A DNA stretch of 64,000 nucleotides from Syntrophobacteraceae bacterium (GTDB lineage Bacteria; Desulfobacterota; Syntrophobacteria; Syntrophobacterales; Syntrophobacteraceae). Below, one piece after another: positions 1 to 8,063 of this stretch (position 1 is the first letter of the stretch; each line of letters opens with the position of its first letter). The notes below the pieces were generated by a model. It saw only the letters and a program-made list of their open reading frames with translations. It was not told the origin of the DNA and did not search any database. The translations under genes were made by a program, and so were the position numbers. The stretch is from the NCBI GenBank assembly GCA_003566995.1, contig PXBG01000151.1, forward strand, positions 17,061 to 81,060. The letters run 5' to 3'.

Positions 1-306
1 GAAAACGCAAGGTCTTTCCAGGCCCGCACACCCCCTGCCACAAATTTTCGGCTTCAAGTTTTTTTTGAGAATGCCGATCATTGGCATGAGCCAAAACCAT
101 GCAGACGCCCTCTCCCGCAGATCGGCACCTGCGGGAGAGGGCACACTTTCACTCACATGATGCAAACGTTTCCGCGACACCGGGCCCAGGAAACCCATGA
201 AGGGGTAAACTTCATTCAAAAGCCTTTTTTCATGGAGGATCTTGCCTCGAAGGTTCGGGAATCCCTGGAGAACCCCCCACGCCATGCCTTGAAAAGGACA
301 GCCTGA
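1..306 (+). pseudogene. C-terminal remnant of a response-regulator receiver domain
   Basis: A frame is open from the left edge to a TGA at 304-306. Only its last 45 or so residues look like protein: GVNFIQKPF followed by MEDLASKVRESL is the typical end of a receiver domain, with the conserved Lys-Pro and the last helix, as often found at the tail of hybrid histidine kinases. The residues before it (1-165) do not resemble the receiver core, and no phospho-acceptor Asp is visible. This fits a gene damaged by deletion or frameshift, although the rest lies outside the window. A histidine kinase follows at 580. Confidence 0.45.
107..142. repeat. Perfect 14-bp inverted repeat with 8-nt loop
   Basis: Positions 107-120 and 129-142 are exact reverse complements (GCCCTCTCCCGCAG and its partner) around an 8-nt loop. 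There is no T-run on the plus side. The octamer TGCCGATC at 72-79 can also pair with GATCGGCA at 120-127, so two mutually exclusive foldings exist. It lies inside the damaged receiver frame. Confidence 0.6.
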
Positions 307-579
307 CAGCTTTTATCTGTCAGTCGGCTCAACGTCATCTGCTATAGGCAAAATTCACCCTCCTGCTAAAATTCCCCCCAGATATCCCGCCAGTGCGAAG
401 GAGCCCCACACTTTCGGGGTTTCTTTCCTTCGCCAATTCACCGCTGTCGGTTCAGGCCTCTCAAGATAGTTCATTTTTGCCTGGCAGCTCCAGGGAGAAT
501 CTGGCGGAGTCCATAGAGAAACCAAATAAAAAGCATCCGCAAAACCTGACAAACCCATAAATTCCAGAGAGGGAAAAAC

Positions 580-1890
580 GTGAATGGCCACATGTCCCGA
601 ACCGAAGAGTGTGTGAGGATTTATCCCTCCAAAGGGATCGAATCCCTTGCCGGGTCCAACGGAAGGCTTCAGGCGGAAATCGCCATGCGAAAACAGCTCG
701 AAACACGACAGAGACTCCATGACGCACGCCTGGAGGCTCTCCACAAACTCATCCACATGACCGACGAGTCTGAACAGGAAATCGCCCGATTCACCCTCGA
801 GCAGCAATTGCAGCTCACGGAAAGCGCAATGGGATGGATGGGTTTCATGGATGAAAACGAGACCATGAGGTCCCTTTTTGCCTCGTCCCAATGCCTCATG
901 GAGGATGAAACCAGAAAGGCGAAGCCTCTCATTTTCAAGCTGGATCCTTCCGGGCTCTTGGAAAACGCCCAAAGCTGCCGGGAACCCCTCATCATCAACG
1001 ACTACTCCAACAGCCAGGGCTGCGAAACGGGCCTTCCCGAGGGACACCTGTTTTTTCAGCGCCTCATGGTGGTTCCCCTTGTGAACGGCAGTTCCATCGT
1101 CGCCCTGGCCGTGGTGGCCAACAAAAAAGAGGACTATGACGATTCCGATGTGAAGCTGGTGCGCCTGCTCCTGGATGGGGCGTGGAAGCTCATTCATCGC
1201 AAGAGACTGGAAAGGGAACGGAGGGAATCGGAGCGTTTCATGGCCATGGGGAGCACCCTCTCCGCCCTTGCCCACGACATGAAAGTCCCCCTGGTGGCCA
1301 TGGGAGGGTTCACGCGCAGAGCCATGAAAAACCTGACACCCGAAAGCCAGGACCACAGAAGCCTGAGCATTGTTTTTTCTGAAGTGAAGCGCCTTGAACG
1401 AATGGTCAGAAACATCCTCGATTTTTCCAAACCCATCAGGCTGGAACTGGAAACGGTGGATGTGGAGCCCCTCATCAGGGAAAGCCTCGCCCTCCTCGAA
1501 CCCATCATCGGTGAAAACCGGGTGAGCGTGGAAAACCGCTGCCCACAAGACCTTCCCCCCCTTTGCTTGGACGCTCAGCGAGTGAAGCAGGCTCTCCTCG
1601 GTCTGCTGGTCAACGCCATTCAGGCCGCCCCGCCGGACAGCCGTGTGACGGTGAACGCTTGTGCAAGGGGAAAAAAGCTTTTCATCGAAGTGACGGACCA
1701 GGGAAAGGGCATTGCAGAGGGAATGGAGGATAAAATCTTCAAGCCTTTTTTCACGACCAAAAAAGACGGGAACGGCCTTGGACTCCCCATTGCCTGGAAA
1801 ATCATCGAGGCTCATGGAGGACAGCTCAAAGCCATGAAGAATCCTCTTGAAGGGGCAACCTTCAGAATCGAACTGCCCTTGGGGGAATGA
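580..1890 (+). CDS. Sensor histidine kinase with GAF domain
   Basis: Cytoplasmic two-component sensor kinase of 436 residues with no membrane segment. Residues about 20-70 are helical or coiled-coil, 70-210 form a GAF-like sensing domain, and 215-280 form the HisKA dimerisation domain with phospho-acceptor His232 in ALAHDMKVPL. The HATPase domain follows with N box LLVNAIQAA (Asn345), G1 box DQGKG (Asp373), the F box and G2 box GNGLGLPIAW. The start is GTG 580 behind GAGAGGG; ATG 592 is in frame and possible. A receiver remnant lies just upstream, so its original partner may be lost. The ligand of the GAF domain cannot be told from sequence. Confidence 0.9.
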   Translation: MNGHMSRTEECVRIYPSKGIESLAGSNGRLQAEIAMRKQLETRQRLHDARLEALHKLIHMTDESEQEIARFTLEQQLQLTESAMGWMGFMDENETMRSLFASSQCLMEDETRKAKPLIFKLDPSGLLENAQSCREPLIINDYSNSQGCETGLPEGHLFFQRLMVVPLVNGSSIVALAVVANKKEDYDDSDVKLVRLLLDGAWKLIHRKRLERERRESERFMAMGSTLSALAHDMKVPLVAMGGFTRRAMKNLTPESQDHRSLSIVFSEVKRLERMVRNILDFSKPIRLELETVDVEPLIRESLALLEPIIGENRVSVENRCPQDLPPLCLDAQRVKQALLGLLVNAIQAAPPDSRVTVNACARGKKLFIEVTDQGKGIAEGMEDKIFKPFFTTKKDGNGLGLPIAWKIIEAHGGQLKAMKNPLEGATFRIELPLGE

Positions 1891-2057
1891 GGCACAAGAA
1901 CCCCGGGATTCCTTCTGAGACAGTCAAGGGAGTTGATGATTACCTGGTTTATTTTGGCACATACAGGAGGTGAATACTGGTTTCTGAGTCATGAATGAAA
2001 CACATTCCTGCCCTGAAGCCCCAGGACGATGGGCCATGAAATGAAAGGAGGACCAGC

Positions 2058-2621
2058 ATGCCGTATACGTTGAAACCCGGAGATGCCCTCATCGTGGTCG
2101 ATGTTCAGAAAGATTACTGCCCGGGAGGCACCTTGCCAGTGAAGGATGCGGAAGCGATCATCTCCGTCATCAATGGCTGGATTGCAGAGGCCATTGCCAG
2201 AAAAGTGCCCGTATACGCATCGCGCGACTGGCACCCCCGAGGCCACATCAGCTTCCTGGAACGGGGAGGCCCCTGGCCCCCGCACTGTCTTCAGGGCAGT
2301 GACGGCGCCCGCTTTCATCCTGAACTCCTGCTTTTCCAGTGGGTCAACATCGTGACAAAAGGAATGCATCCCCACCGGGAACAAAACTCCGTCTTCGACG
2401 GGACCGCACTTGCGGCCCAGCTGCGCCGGAAGGGCATCGAACGCCTCTGGATCGGAGGGCTCTCCAAGGGGCTGTGCGTCTGTGCAACGGCCCTCGATGC
2501 CTGCAGGGAAGGGTTTGAGGTCATCCTGATCGCTGACGCCACACGGCCTGCCCCTCAATGGAACATCGAAAGCATCCCCTTTGAAAACTGTGAGACCTGG
2601 ATGGAACAGCACACCACGTGA
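2058..2621 (+). CDS. pncA: Nicotinamidase / isochorismatase-family hydrolase
   Basis: Predicted to deaminate nicotinamide to nicotinate in NAD salvage. At 187 residues it has the usual length. Catalytic triad candidates are Asp15 (VVDVQ), Lys101 (TKGMHP) and nucleophile Cys140 (GLCVCATALDA). Metal ligands are Asp57, His59 and His63 in SRDWHPRGHISF, and WPPHCLQGSDGARFHP matches nicotinamidases better than other isochorismatase relatives. The usual T-D-Y before the catalytic Cys is K-G-L here, so the exact substrate could differ. The start ATG has AAAGGAGG 8 nt upstream. It is a single gene with about 170 bp of upstream space. Confidence 0.82.
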   Translation: MPYTLKPGDALIVVDVQKDYCPGGTLPVKDAEAIISVINGWIAEAIARKVPVYASRDWHPRGHISFLERGGPWPPHCLQGSDGARFHPELLLFQWVNIVTKGMHPHREQNSVFDGTALAAQLRRKGIERLWIGGLSKGLCVCATALDACREGFEVILIADATRPAPQWNIESIPFENCETWMEQHTT

Positions 2622-2851
2622 GGTTTTTTTGCACCCGAAAAGTTCCCCGGGACTCGGGAGAGGGGCATGCCGAAGGAAGATGGATGCGCCCTCTTTCACC
2701 CCCTGCGCAAAATATTTCAGCCCGCCCCGCAAGAAAAGCCACCCCTGATCACGCCAGGAAGAAAACCCGAAGGGGACAGGCTCCCAGACGTTGCATCAAG
2801 CAGGAGCCTTCCGCAACAGTTCCTTCTTTCCCATGCTGCTTTCTTCTGTGA

Positions 2852-3589
2852 TCAGGAGACCAGCGCCCGCCGCAGGTAGACGAGCCCCAGTTCCAGAAGG
2901 GAAAGATCGTCATGGTGCACACGGCGGCGCAGATATTCCTCTGTGTTCAACGCGTCCAAAAGGTTGGTGGAAGCGACAAAGTCCCTGAAGACATCGAGAT
3001 TGTACAGGGCAACGACCACCTTATGAAGTGCCCGTTCATCCAGGGGCCGCCCAAGAGACGTCTTCACTCTCAGGACAAAATCCACCATGCGATCGTTCAG
3101 GGTGAGATACATTCCCAGTTCCTGGTCAGCCACCCACTCATGGACGGTTCTCACAGGATCTTCCCGGGTCCCCAGACAAGCCGGTGCGTCCAGGAGATAG
3201 TAGAACTCCTTTCGAACCTCACCGCCCGTTCTGGCGGAAACGGCCCTGGCCAGGGGATAGAGCCGGCAGGACGTGGGACGGTCTGCATAAACGGTGCACC
3301 CTCGAACACTCACAAAAGGGCAGGTTCTTCCCGGGTCATCTTCCATCCTGATGGCAACAACGGGAAAACCCGTCCCGGGATCGACGTTGTAAAGGGTGTG
3401 CCGGGACAGGAAGTCGTCCGAATGCATGCCAAGGGCGTTTTTCAGCCGCAGAACATCATAGGGGGTCAGTGGCAGATGCTTGTTGGCACAGCAGCTATTG
3501 AAACAGGAGAGGCCCCCATGGCATGAGAACCGGAAACGATCGAAGGAACTCAGTCTTCGAATGTTGGAAGGTGTGGAATCTATGAACAT
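2852..3589 (-). CDS. YkgJ-family cysteine-cluster protein
   Basis: About 245 residues. The N-terminal half has the cysteine pattern of the YkgJ (formerly UPF0153) family: C-x-S-C-C in FNSCCANK, then CPFVSVRGCTVYADRP and SCRLYPLAR. These cysteines are thought to bind Zn or an Fe-S cluster. The role is not established for most members, and flagellin-lysine methylation is known only for some. The rest is helical with no recognised catalytic motif. A longer frame reaches 3760, but ATG 3589 is preceded by AGGAGGA and begins where family similarity begins, so that start was chosen. Confidence 0.75.
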   Translation of the reverse strand: MFIDSTPSNIRRLSSFDRFRFSCHGGLSCFNSCCANKHLPLTPYDVLRLKNALGMHSDDFLSRHTLYNVDPGTGFPVVAIRMEDDPGRTCPFVSVRGCTVYADRPTSCRLYPLARAVSARTGGEVRKEFYYLLDAPACLGTREDPVRTVHEWVADQELGMYLTLNDRMVDFVLRVKTSLGRPLDERALHKVVVALYNLDVFRDFVASTNLLDALNTEEYLRRRVHHDDLSLLELGLVYLRRALVS

Positions 3590-3768
3590 TATTGTGTTCT
3601 TCCTCCTGATATCCTTGCACTGGGCTGCAGGCCCCTTGCCGGCCGCCAGACTATCACAAAAACAACTGTGTACGGAATTCATGAAAAATCCGGGGAGGCT
3701 TTTTTTAAGGTGGAGCGGCATGCACACGGAGCCCTTCGTGCACAGCCTCCCCGAGTTCAAACAGCAAA

Positions 3769-3792
3769 GGGGCTACGGTTTCCCGTAACCCC
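3769..3792 (-). terminator. Hairpin terminator after tRNA-Leu
   Basis: On the minus strand GGGGTTACGG pairs with CCGTAGCCCC around a GAAA tetraloop, followed by TTTGCTGTTT. It lies 10 nt past the 3' end of the tRNA. Confidence 0.7.
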
Positions 3793-3802
3793 TTGGTTTT
3801 TC

Positions 3803-3889
3803 TGGTGCCGAAGCGGGGACTCGAACCCCGACAGGCATACGCCCACTAGACCCTGAACCTAGCGCGTCTACCAGTTCCGCCACTTCGGC
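3803..3889 (-). tRNA. tRNA-Leu (anticodon CAG)
   Basis: An 87-nt class II tRNA on the minus strand. It begins GCCGAAGTGGCGG and ends CTTCGGCACCA with an encoded CCA tail. The acceptor stem GCCGAAG pairs with CTTCGGC, and the D arm is AACTGGTAGACGC. The anticodon stem CTAGG/TCTAG carries loop TTCAGGG, so the anticodon is CAG (reads CUG). A long variable arm and the T arm with GGTTCGAGTCC follow. Its anticodon arm is very close to that of E. coli leuT. Confidence 0.97.
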
Positions 3890-3920
3890 TCATAAAAAAT
3901 ATTGCAATCAGGTAAGGCGT

Positions 3921-3949
3921 AACGTATGCTAAAAATCTTTTGCTGTCAA
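3921..3949 (-). promoter_or_regulatory. Sigma-70-type promoter of tRNA-Leu
   Basis: On the minus strand TTGACA (3949-3944) and TACGTT (3926-3921) are separated by 17 nt. The start of transcription would fall about 25 nt before the tRNA. Confidence 0.65.
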
Positions 3950-3986
3950 GGTCATTTTTAGTTAAAGGGAGGTTCAAACAATTCTC

Positions 3987-4931
3987 ATGGACGTGTTTGT
4001 GGGCGTCGACAACTTAACGAGATCCTTTAAAAATCCAGTCATCACCATCGGCAACTTTGACGGGGTTCACTATGGCCACCAGGTTCTTTTTCGCAAAGTC
4101 AAGGACTGGGCCCGGGAAGTGGAAGGGGAAGCCATGGTCATGACCTTCAATCCCCATCCCCTGGAAGTGCTCTTTCCCGGAAAAGGACCCGAGCGCATCA
4201 CCACCCACGAGAGGAAGCTGGAACTCATCGGAGCCAACGGCATGGACGCCACGGTTGTCATTCCTTTCACACCTGAATTCGCCCGTATCTCCGCCAGGGA
4301 TTTTGTGAAAACCATCCTGGTGGACAAGATCGGCGTCAGGGGCATCGTGGTGGGCCATGATTACCGTTTCGGCCGTGAACGGGAAGGGGACATCGCAAAC
4401 CTTCAGGAGATGGGTGCAGAGTTCGGTTTCGAAGTGGCCACCCTTTCGGGCATCAAGATGGGGAACACCGTGGTGAGCAGCACGGCCATCCGCCAGCTCA
4501 TCAAAGGAGGGGACATCGCCGAAGTCAACCGGCTTCTGGGAAGGGCCCACGACATCTCGGGAACGGTCATCACCGGGCGGCGCCGCGGCGGAAAAACGAT
4601 CGGCTTTCCCACAGCCAACATACGCCCCGCGCCCCAGGCTCTTTTAAGGCCCGGAGTTTACGTGGTGCGGGTGGAAGTGAAGGGAAAGATTTACGGGGGA
4701 GCGGCCAACATGGGCTACAACCCCACTTTTGGAGACACCCCCCTGTCCCTGGAGGTCCACCTGCTCGACTTCCAGGAAGACCTTTACGGGGAACACATCA
4801 CCGTTCGATTTCTGGAGCGCCTGAGAGATGAAAAAAGGTTCTCCGGCATCGATGAACTCATTGCACAAATAAGAATAGACGTGGAAAAAACCCGCCAAAT
4901 TCTGGCAGAAAAAGCTGGCCAGCCCTACTGA
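3987..4931 (+). CDS. ribF: Bifunctional riboflavin kinase / FAD synthetase
   Basis: Makes FMN from riboflavin and then FAD. At 314 residues it matches the E. coli enzyme. The N-terminal nucleotidyltransferase domain has TIGNFDGVHYGHQ, and VVGHDYRFGRERE and STAIRQLI follow. The C-terminal riboflavin kinase domain has GRRRGGKTIGFPTANI and GAANMGYNPTF. ATG 3987 has AAAGGGAGG upstream. The 3' end overlaps the end of hflX by 7 bp on the opposite strand. A housekeeping gene with nothing odd seen. Confidence 0.97.
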   Translation: MDVFVGVDNLTRSFKNPVITIGNFDGVHYGHQVLFRKVKDWAREVEGEAMVMTFNPHPLEVLFPGKGPERITTHERKLELIGANGMDATVVIPFTPEFARISARDFVKTILVDKIGVRGIVVGHDYRFGREREGDIANLQEMGAEFGFEVATLSGIKMGNTVVSSTAIRQLIKGGDIAEVNRLLGRAHDISGTVITGRRRGGKTIGFPTANIRPAPQALLRPGVYVVRVEVKGKIYGGAANMGYNPTFGDTPLSLEVHLLDFQEDLYGEHITVRFLERLRDEKRFSGIDELIAQIRIDVEKTRQILAEKAGQPY

Positions 4932-6571
4932 TCGGGGCCCTGCGTTTCCTGCTGGCCCTGTTCCCCGGAATCGCCCCCCGTTTCTCCCTCGCTGAAAACC
5001 TCCCGCTCTCTTTTCACCAGCATGGCGTCGATCTGGCTTTCCATGGCCTCGATGAGCGGCGTCAAAGACTCCGTTGAGAGGGCTGAAATGGCGATGCCCC
5101 CGTATTTTCTGAGGCAACGGTCCAACTCTTCGGGCTCCACCCGATCTTTTTTGTTCAAAACCAGGATGCGCGGCTTCTGGTGCAACTCGAGCTCGTCAAG
5201 AATGCGTTCCACCGACTCCATCTGCTCTTCAAATCTCCGATTGCTCACGTCCACCACGTGGAGCAGCAGGTCCGCATCGTCCAGCTCCTCCAGAGTGGCC
5301 GCGAAGGCATCCACCAGGTCTCTGGGCAGGTCCCGTATGAACCCCACCGTGTCCGAGATGATCACCTCGAAGTCCCGGGGAAAACGCAACCGCCTGCTGG
5401 TGGGGTCCAGGGTGGCGAAAAGCTTGTTTTCCACAAACACGCCACTCTGTGTGAGTGTGTTCAGCAGGGTTGATTTCCCCGCGTTGGTGTATCCCACGAT
5501 GGAAATGATGGGCATTTCTTTGCGGACGCGGCGGGATCTTCTTTGAGCCCGGTTTTTCTTCACCTGCCTGAGCTCATTTTCCAGCTGGCTGATCCGATCG
5601 CGAATGCGCCGGCGATTGATTTCCAGCTTGGTTTCACCGGGACCGCGTGTGCCGATGCCCCCCGTCAGGCGGGACAAGGCATCGTCCTTCATCCCCAGAC
5701 GGGGCAGAAGGTACTTGAGCTGGGCCATTTCCACCTGGATTTTACCTTCGCTGCTTCGTGCGCGCTGAGCGAAAATGTCCAGGATCAGCTGAGTGCGATC
5801 GATGACCCTCAGTTCCGTGTTGTCCGTGAGAGAGCGCACCTGGGAAGGGTTGAGCTCCTGGTCGAAAATGAGCAGGTCCACTCCGAGCTGAAGGGCTCTC
5901 AGAACGATCTCGCTCAGTTTTCCTTTTCCAATGAGATACTTGGGATTGATGACGCGGGGACGCTGAATGATGGTGTCCACGGCCGTGATGCCGCTGGTGT
6001 GAGCCAGTTCCACCAGTTCGTCCATGGAGGCCTCCGCCTCTTCCCGCCCGGCGTTGGTGACGCTCACCAGAATGGCGCGGTCTCCCCGGCTCGAAGCGGG
6101 CAGCGCCATTCGGCTCCGCTCCAGTTCATCCTCCAGAGACTGAATGAGTTCCTGAAAATCAAGCCGATCGGGATCGTGGCAGGGTATGAGAGGCAGAATG
6201 TGCCAGCCGTTGCCGACTTCATGGGCAGAAGGCATGAGATGGGCCACTTCCAGCTGGGTGGCACCGCCGTGCTGGTCCACTCGCACCGCGGCCACGCAGT
6301 CGAGGCGCAAAAACACCAGGTCCATGAGGTCGTCCTGAGTGAGGCCCTCTTCCTGAAGGTGGGTGTGGACGAGGCGAAGACCGCGCAGGCGCCACCTTCC
6401 ACTGCGGCTTTTGGGCAGCTCGGGAATGAAGATGGCCCGAGGCCCTCCCACAATGATCATTTCCACAGAGCCATCCCGGCTCAGAAGAAGCCCCAGCTGG
6501 CGTCCGCACTCGAATGACAGGCGGGCCATGTCTCGTGCAAGGTCGGAAGAAACGACCTGGCGAAGATTCAC
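4925..6571 (-). CDS. hflX: GTPase HflX (ribosome-splitting)
   Basis: Binds the 50S subunit and rescues or splits stalled ribosomes. It has the HflX N-terminal domain with GKGKLSEIV, the helical linker with GGIGTRGPGETKLE, then the G domain: G1 GYTNAGKST, G3 DTVGFIRDLP, G4 NKKD. The first standard start is GTG 6571. However, the frame continues upstream without a stop to about 6687 and encodes IHGNISGLKGS, which matches the conserved start of HflX proteins (HGNTAGLK). No ATG, GTG or TTG lies there. An AAAAGGAG sits 9 nt before an ATC at 6649, with an ATT at 6640, so translation may begin at 6649 on a non-standard codon. Confidence 0.95.
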   Translation of the reverse strand: MNLRQVVSSDLARDMARLSFECGRQLGLLLSRDGSVEMIIVGGPRAIFIPELPKSRSGRWRLRGLRLVHTHLQEEGLTQDDLMDLVFLRLDCVAAVRVDQHGGATQLEVAHLMPSAHEVGNGWHILPLIPCHDPDRLDFQELIQSLEDELERSRMALPASSRGDRAILVSVTNAGREEAEASMDELVELAHTSGITAVDTIIQRPRVINPKYLIGKGKLSEIVLRALQLGVDLLIFDQELNPSQVRSLTDNTELRVIDRTQLILDIFAQRARSSEGKIQVEMAQLKYLLPRLGMKDDALSRLTGGIGTRGPGETKLEINRRRIRDRISQLENELRQVKKNRAQRRSRRVRKEMPIISIVGYTNAGKSTLLNTLTQSGVFVENKLFATLDPTSRRLRFPRDFEVIISDTVGFIRDLPRDLVDAFAATLEELDDADLLLHVVDVSNRRFEEQMESVERILDELELHQKPRILVLNKKDRVEPEELDRCLRKYGGIAISALSTESLTPLIEAMESQIDAMLVKREREVFSEGETGGDSGEQGQQETQGPDQ

Positions 6572-6715
6572 TTTCCGTCGGCCAAGCTTTTCGATCCGCT
6601 GCCGAAGGCTGCCCTTCAGTCCCGAAATATTACCGTGAATTCTTGCGATGGAATGTGTCTCCTTTTAAATGAAAGATTTTCAGCCTTCACGAGCATGAAG
6701 GAACGCATCGGCTCC

Positions 6716-8056
6716 TCACTGTTTCCGCTCGTCCACCAGCCGCACGGCCTTCCCCTCGTTTTTGGGCAAACTGTGGGGTTCCACCAGTTCCACCTGGGGA
6801 GTGACCAGCAGTTCCCCCCGCAGGTCCCGGGCGATCTTTTTCTGGAGCGTCTGCAAACGACGCATGTCTTCCACAAAGACGCGGTCGGTGACTTCCACAC
6901 GAACGATCATATCGTCGATGTTGTTTTCGTTGCGCAGAAGGATCTGGTAATTGTTGCCCACTTCGGGAATGTTCATGAGGACCTGTTCCACCTGCACGGG
7001 GAAAATGTTCACCCCCTTGATGATGAACATGTCGTCGGAGCGCCCCTGCATGCGGTCCAGGCGGCGGTGAACGCGCCCGCAGGGACATTCACCCGGAAGG
7101 ATTCTTGTGAGGTCCTTGGTGCGGTACCGGAGAAGGGGCATGGCTTCCCGTGTGAGACTCGTGAGAACCATTTCTCCATAGGACCCCGGGGGCACGGGCT
7201 CCAGGGTCTGAGGGTCGATGATCTCCACCAGGTAAAAATCCTCCCACAGGTGCATGCCCTGCTGGCAGGGACATTCAAAGGCCACTCCGGGCCCGTTCAT
7301 TTCCGAAAGGCCATAGCTGTTGTAGACGCGCATGCCGTAAAAGTCTTCGATGCGCCGCCTCACCTCTTCCGAGTAGGGTTCAGCCCCCACGAAACCGATG
7401 CGCAGGTTCAGCTCGCGCCGTGGGTCCACGCCCATTTCCATCATGATGGGCATGAGCAGCAGGGCGTAGCTGGGAATGATGTGGATGACGCTGGTGGAAA
7501 AATCCTGCATCAGCTGAATTTGACGCTTGCTGTTGCCCGCTCCCGCGGGAATGGTCAACAGCCCCAGCCTTTCGGCTCCATAGTGGAAACCGAGCCCTCC
7601 CGTGAAAAGTCCGTAACCCGTGAGATTTTGAAAGGTGTCCCCGGGCCTCGCGCCCGTCATGTACATGGAACGGGCCAGGAGGTTCGCCCAGTTTTCCACG
7701 TCTTTCTGGGTGTAAAAAATGGCGGTGGCCTGGCCGGTGGTCCCCGAAGAGACGTGCAGGCGGACCAGCTTGTCTTTGGGGGTGCAGAGAAAGCCGTAAG
7801 GATAGGCGCTGCGCAGGTCCTTTTTGGTGGTGAAGGGCAGGCGCGAAAGATCGTCAAGTCCCTGAAAACCGGATGAGTTCAGGCCCCACTCCCTGAACCT
7901 GCCTCCATAGAAAGGGGAGTGGGCGACCCTTTCCAGGGTTTTCTGCAGACGCGTCCACTGCAGCTCTTCCAGTTGAGTGCGGGTCAAGGCTTCGAGGGAT
8001 TCTTCACAGAATTGACGGTTGTCGGTCATGGCAGAGGCTTTTGCATTGGATTTCAT
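6716..8056 (-). CDS. Phenylacetate-CoA ligase family protein (AMP-forming)
   Basis: 446 residues, the normal size of PaaK-type ligases, which join an aryl acid and CoA through an acyl-adenylate. Motifs are SSGTTGQATAIF (P-loop), NLTGYGLFTGGLG, the adenine-site SYGLSEMNGPGVAFEC, and a C-terminal domain with DRMQGRSDDMFIIKGVNIFP. The last holds the hinge and the start of the domain with the catalytic Lys. Phenylacetate and indole-3-acetate are the usual substrates of the family; the actual acid is not shown. It follows dnaB with a 7-bp gap, an unusual neighbour. ATG 8056 or ATG 8029 could be the start. Confidence 0.85.
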   Translation of the reverse strand: MKSNAKASAMTDNRQFCEESLEALTRTQLEELQWTRLQKTLERVAHSPFYGGRFREWGLNSSGFQGLDDLSRLPFTTKKDLRSAYPYGFLCTPKDKLVRLHVSSGTTGQATAIFYTQKDVENWANLLARSMYMTGARPGDTFQNLTGYGLFTGGLGFHYGAERLGLLTIPAGAGNSKRQIQLMQDFSTSVIHIIPSYALLLMPIMMEMGVDPRRELNLRIGFVGAEPYSEEVRRRIEDFYGMRVYNSYGLSEMNGPGVAFECPCQQGMHLWEDFYLVEIIDPQTLEPVPPGSYGEMVLTSLTREAMPLLRYRTKDLTRILPGECPCGRVHRRLDRMQGRSDDMFIIKGVNIFPVQVEQVLMNIPEVGNNYQILLRNENNIDDMIVRVEVTDRVFVEDMRRLQTLQKKIARDLRGELLVTPQVELVEPHSLPKNEGKAVRLVDERKQ

Positions 8057-8063
8057 GGGGCAC

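Noticed and set aside
355..1815. 486-codon open frame on the minus strand opposite the GAF-histidine kinase
   Set aside because: No family motif and no RBS; the plus strand encodes a complete kinase with all catalytic boxes. High GC makes long antisense frames common here, as also opposite hflX, guaB and rpsA.
1991..2044. 17-codon leader peptide before pncA (ATG 1991, stop just before the pncA RBS)
   Set aside because: The nearest AGGAGG is over 15 nt upstream, and no run of regulatory codons or terminator-antiterminator pair is seen.
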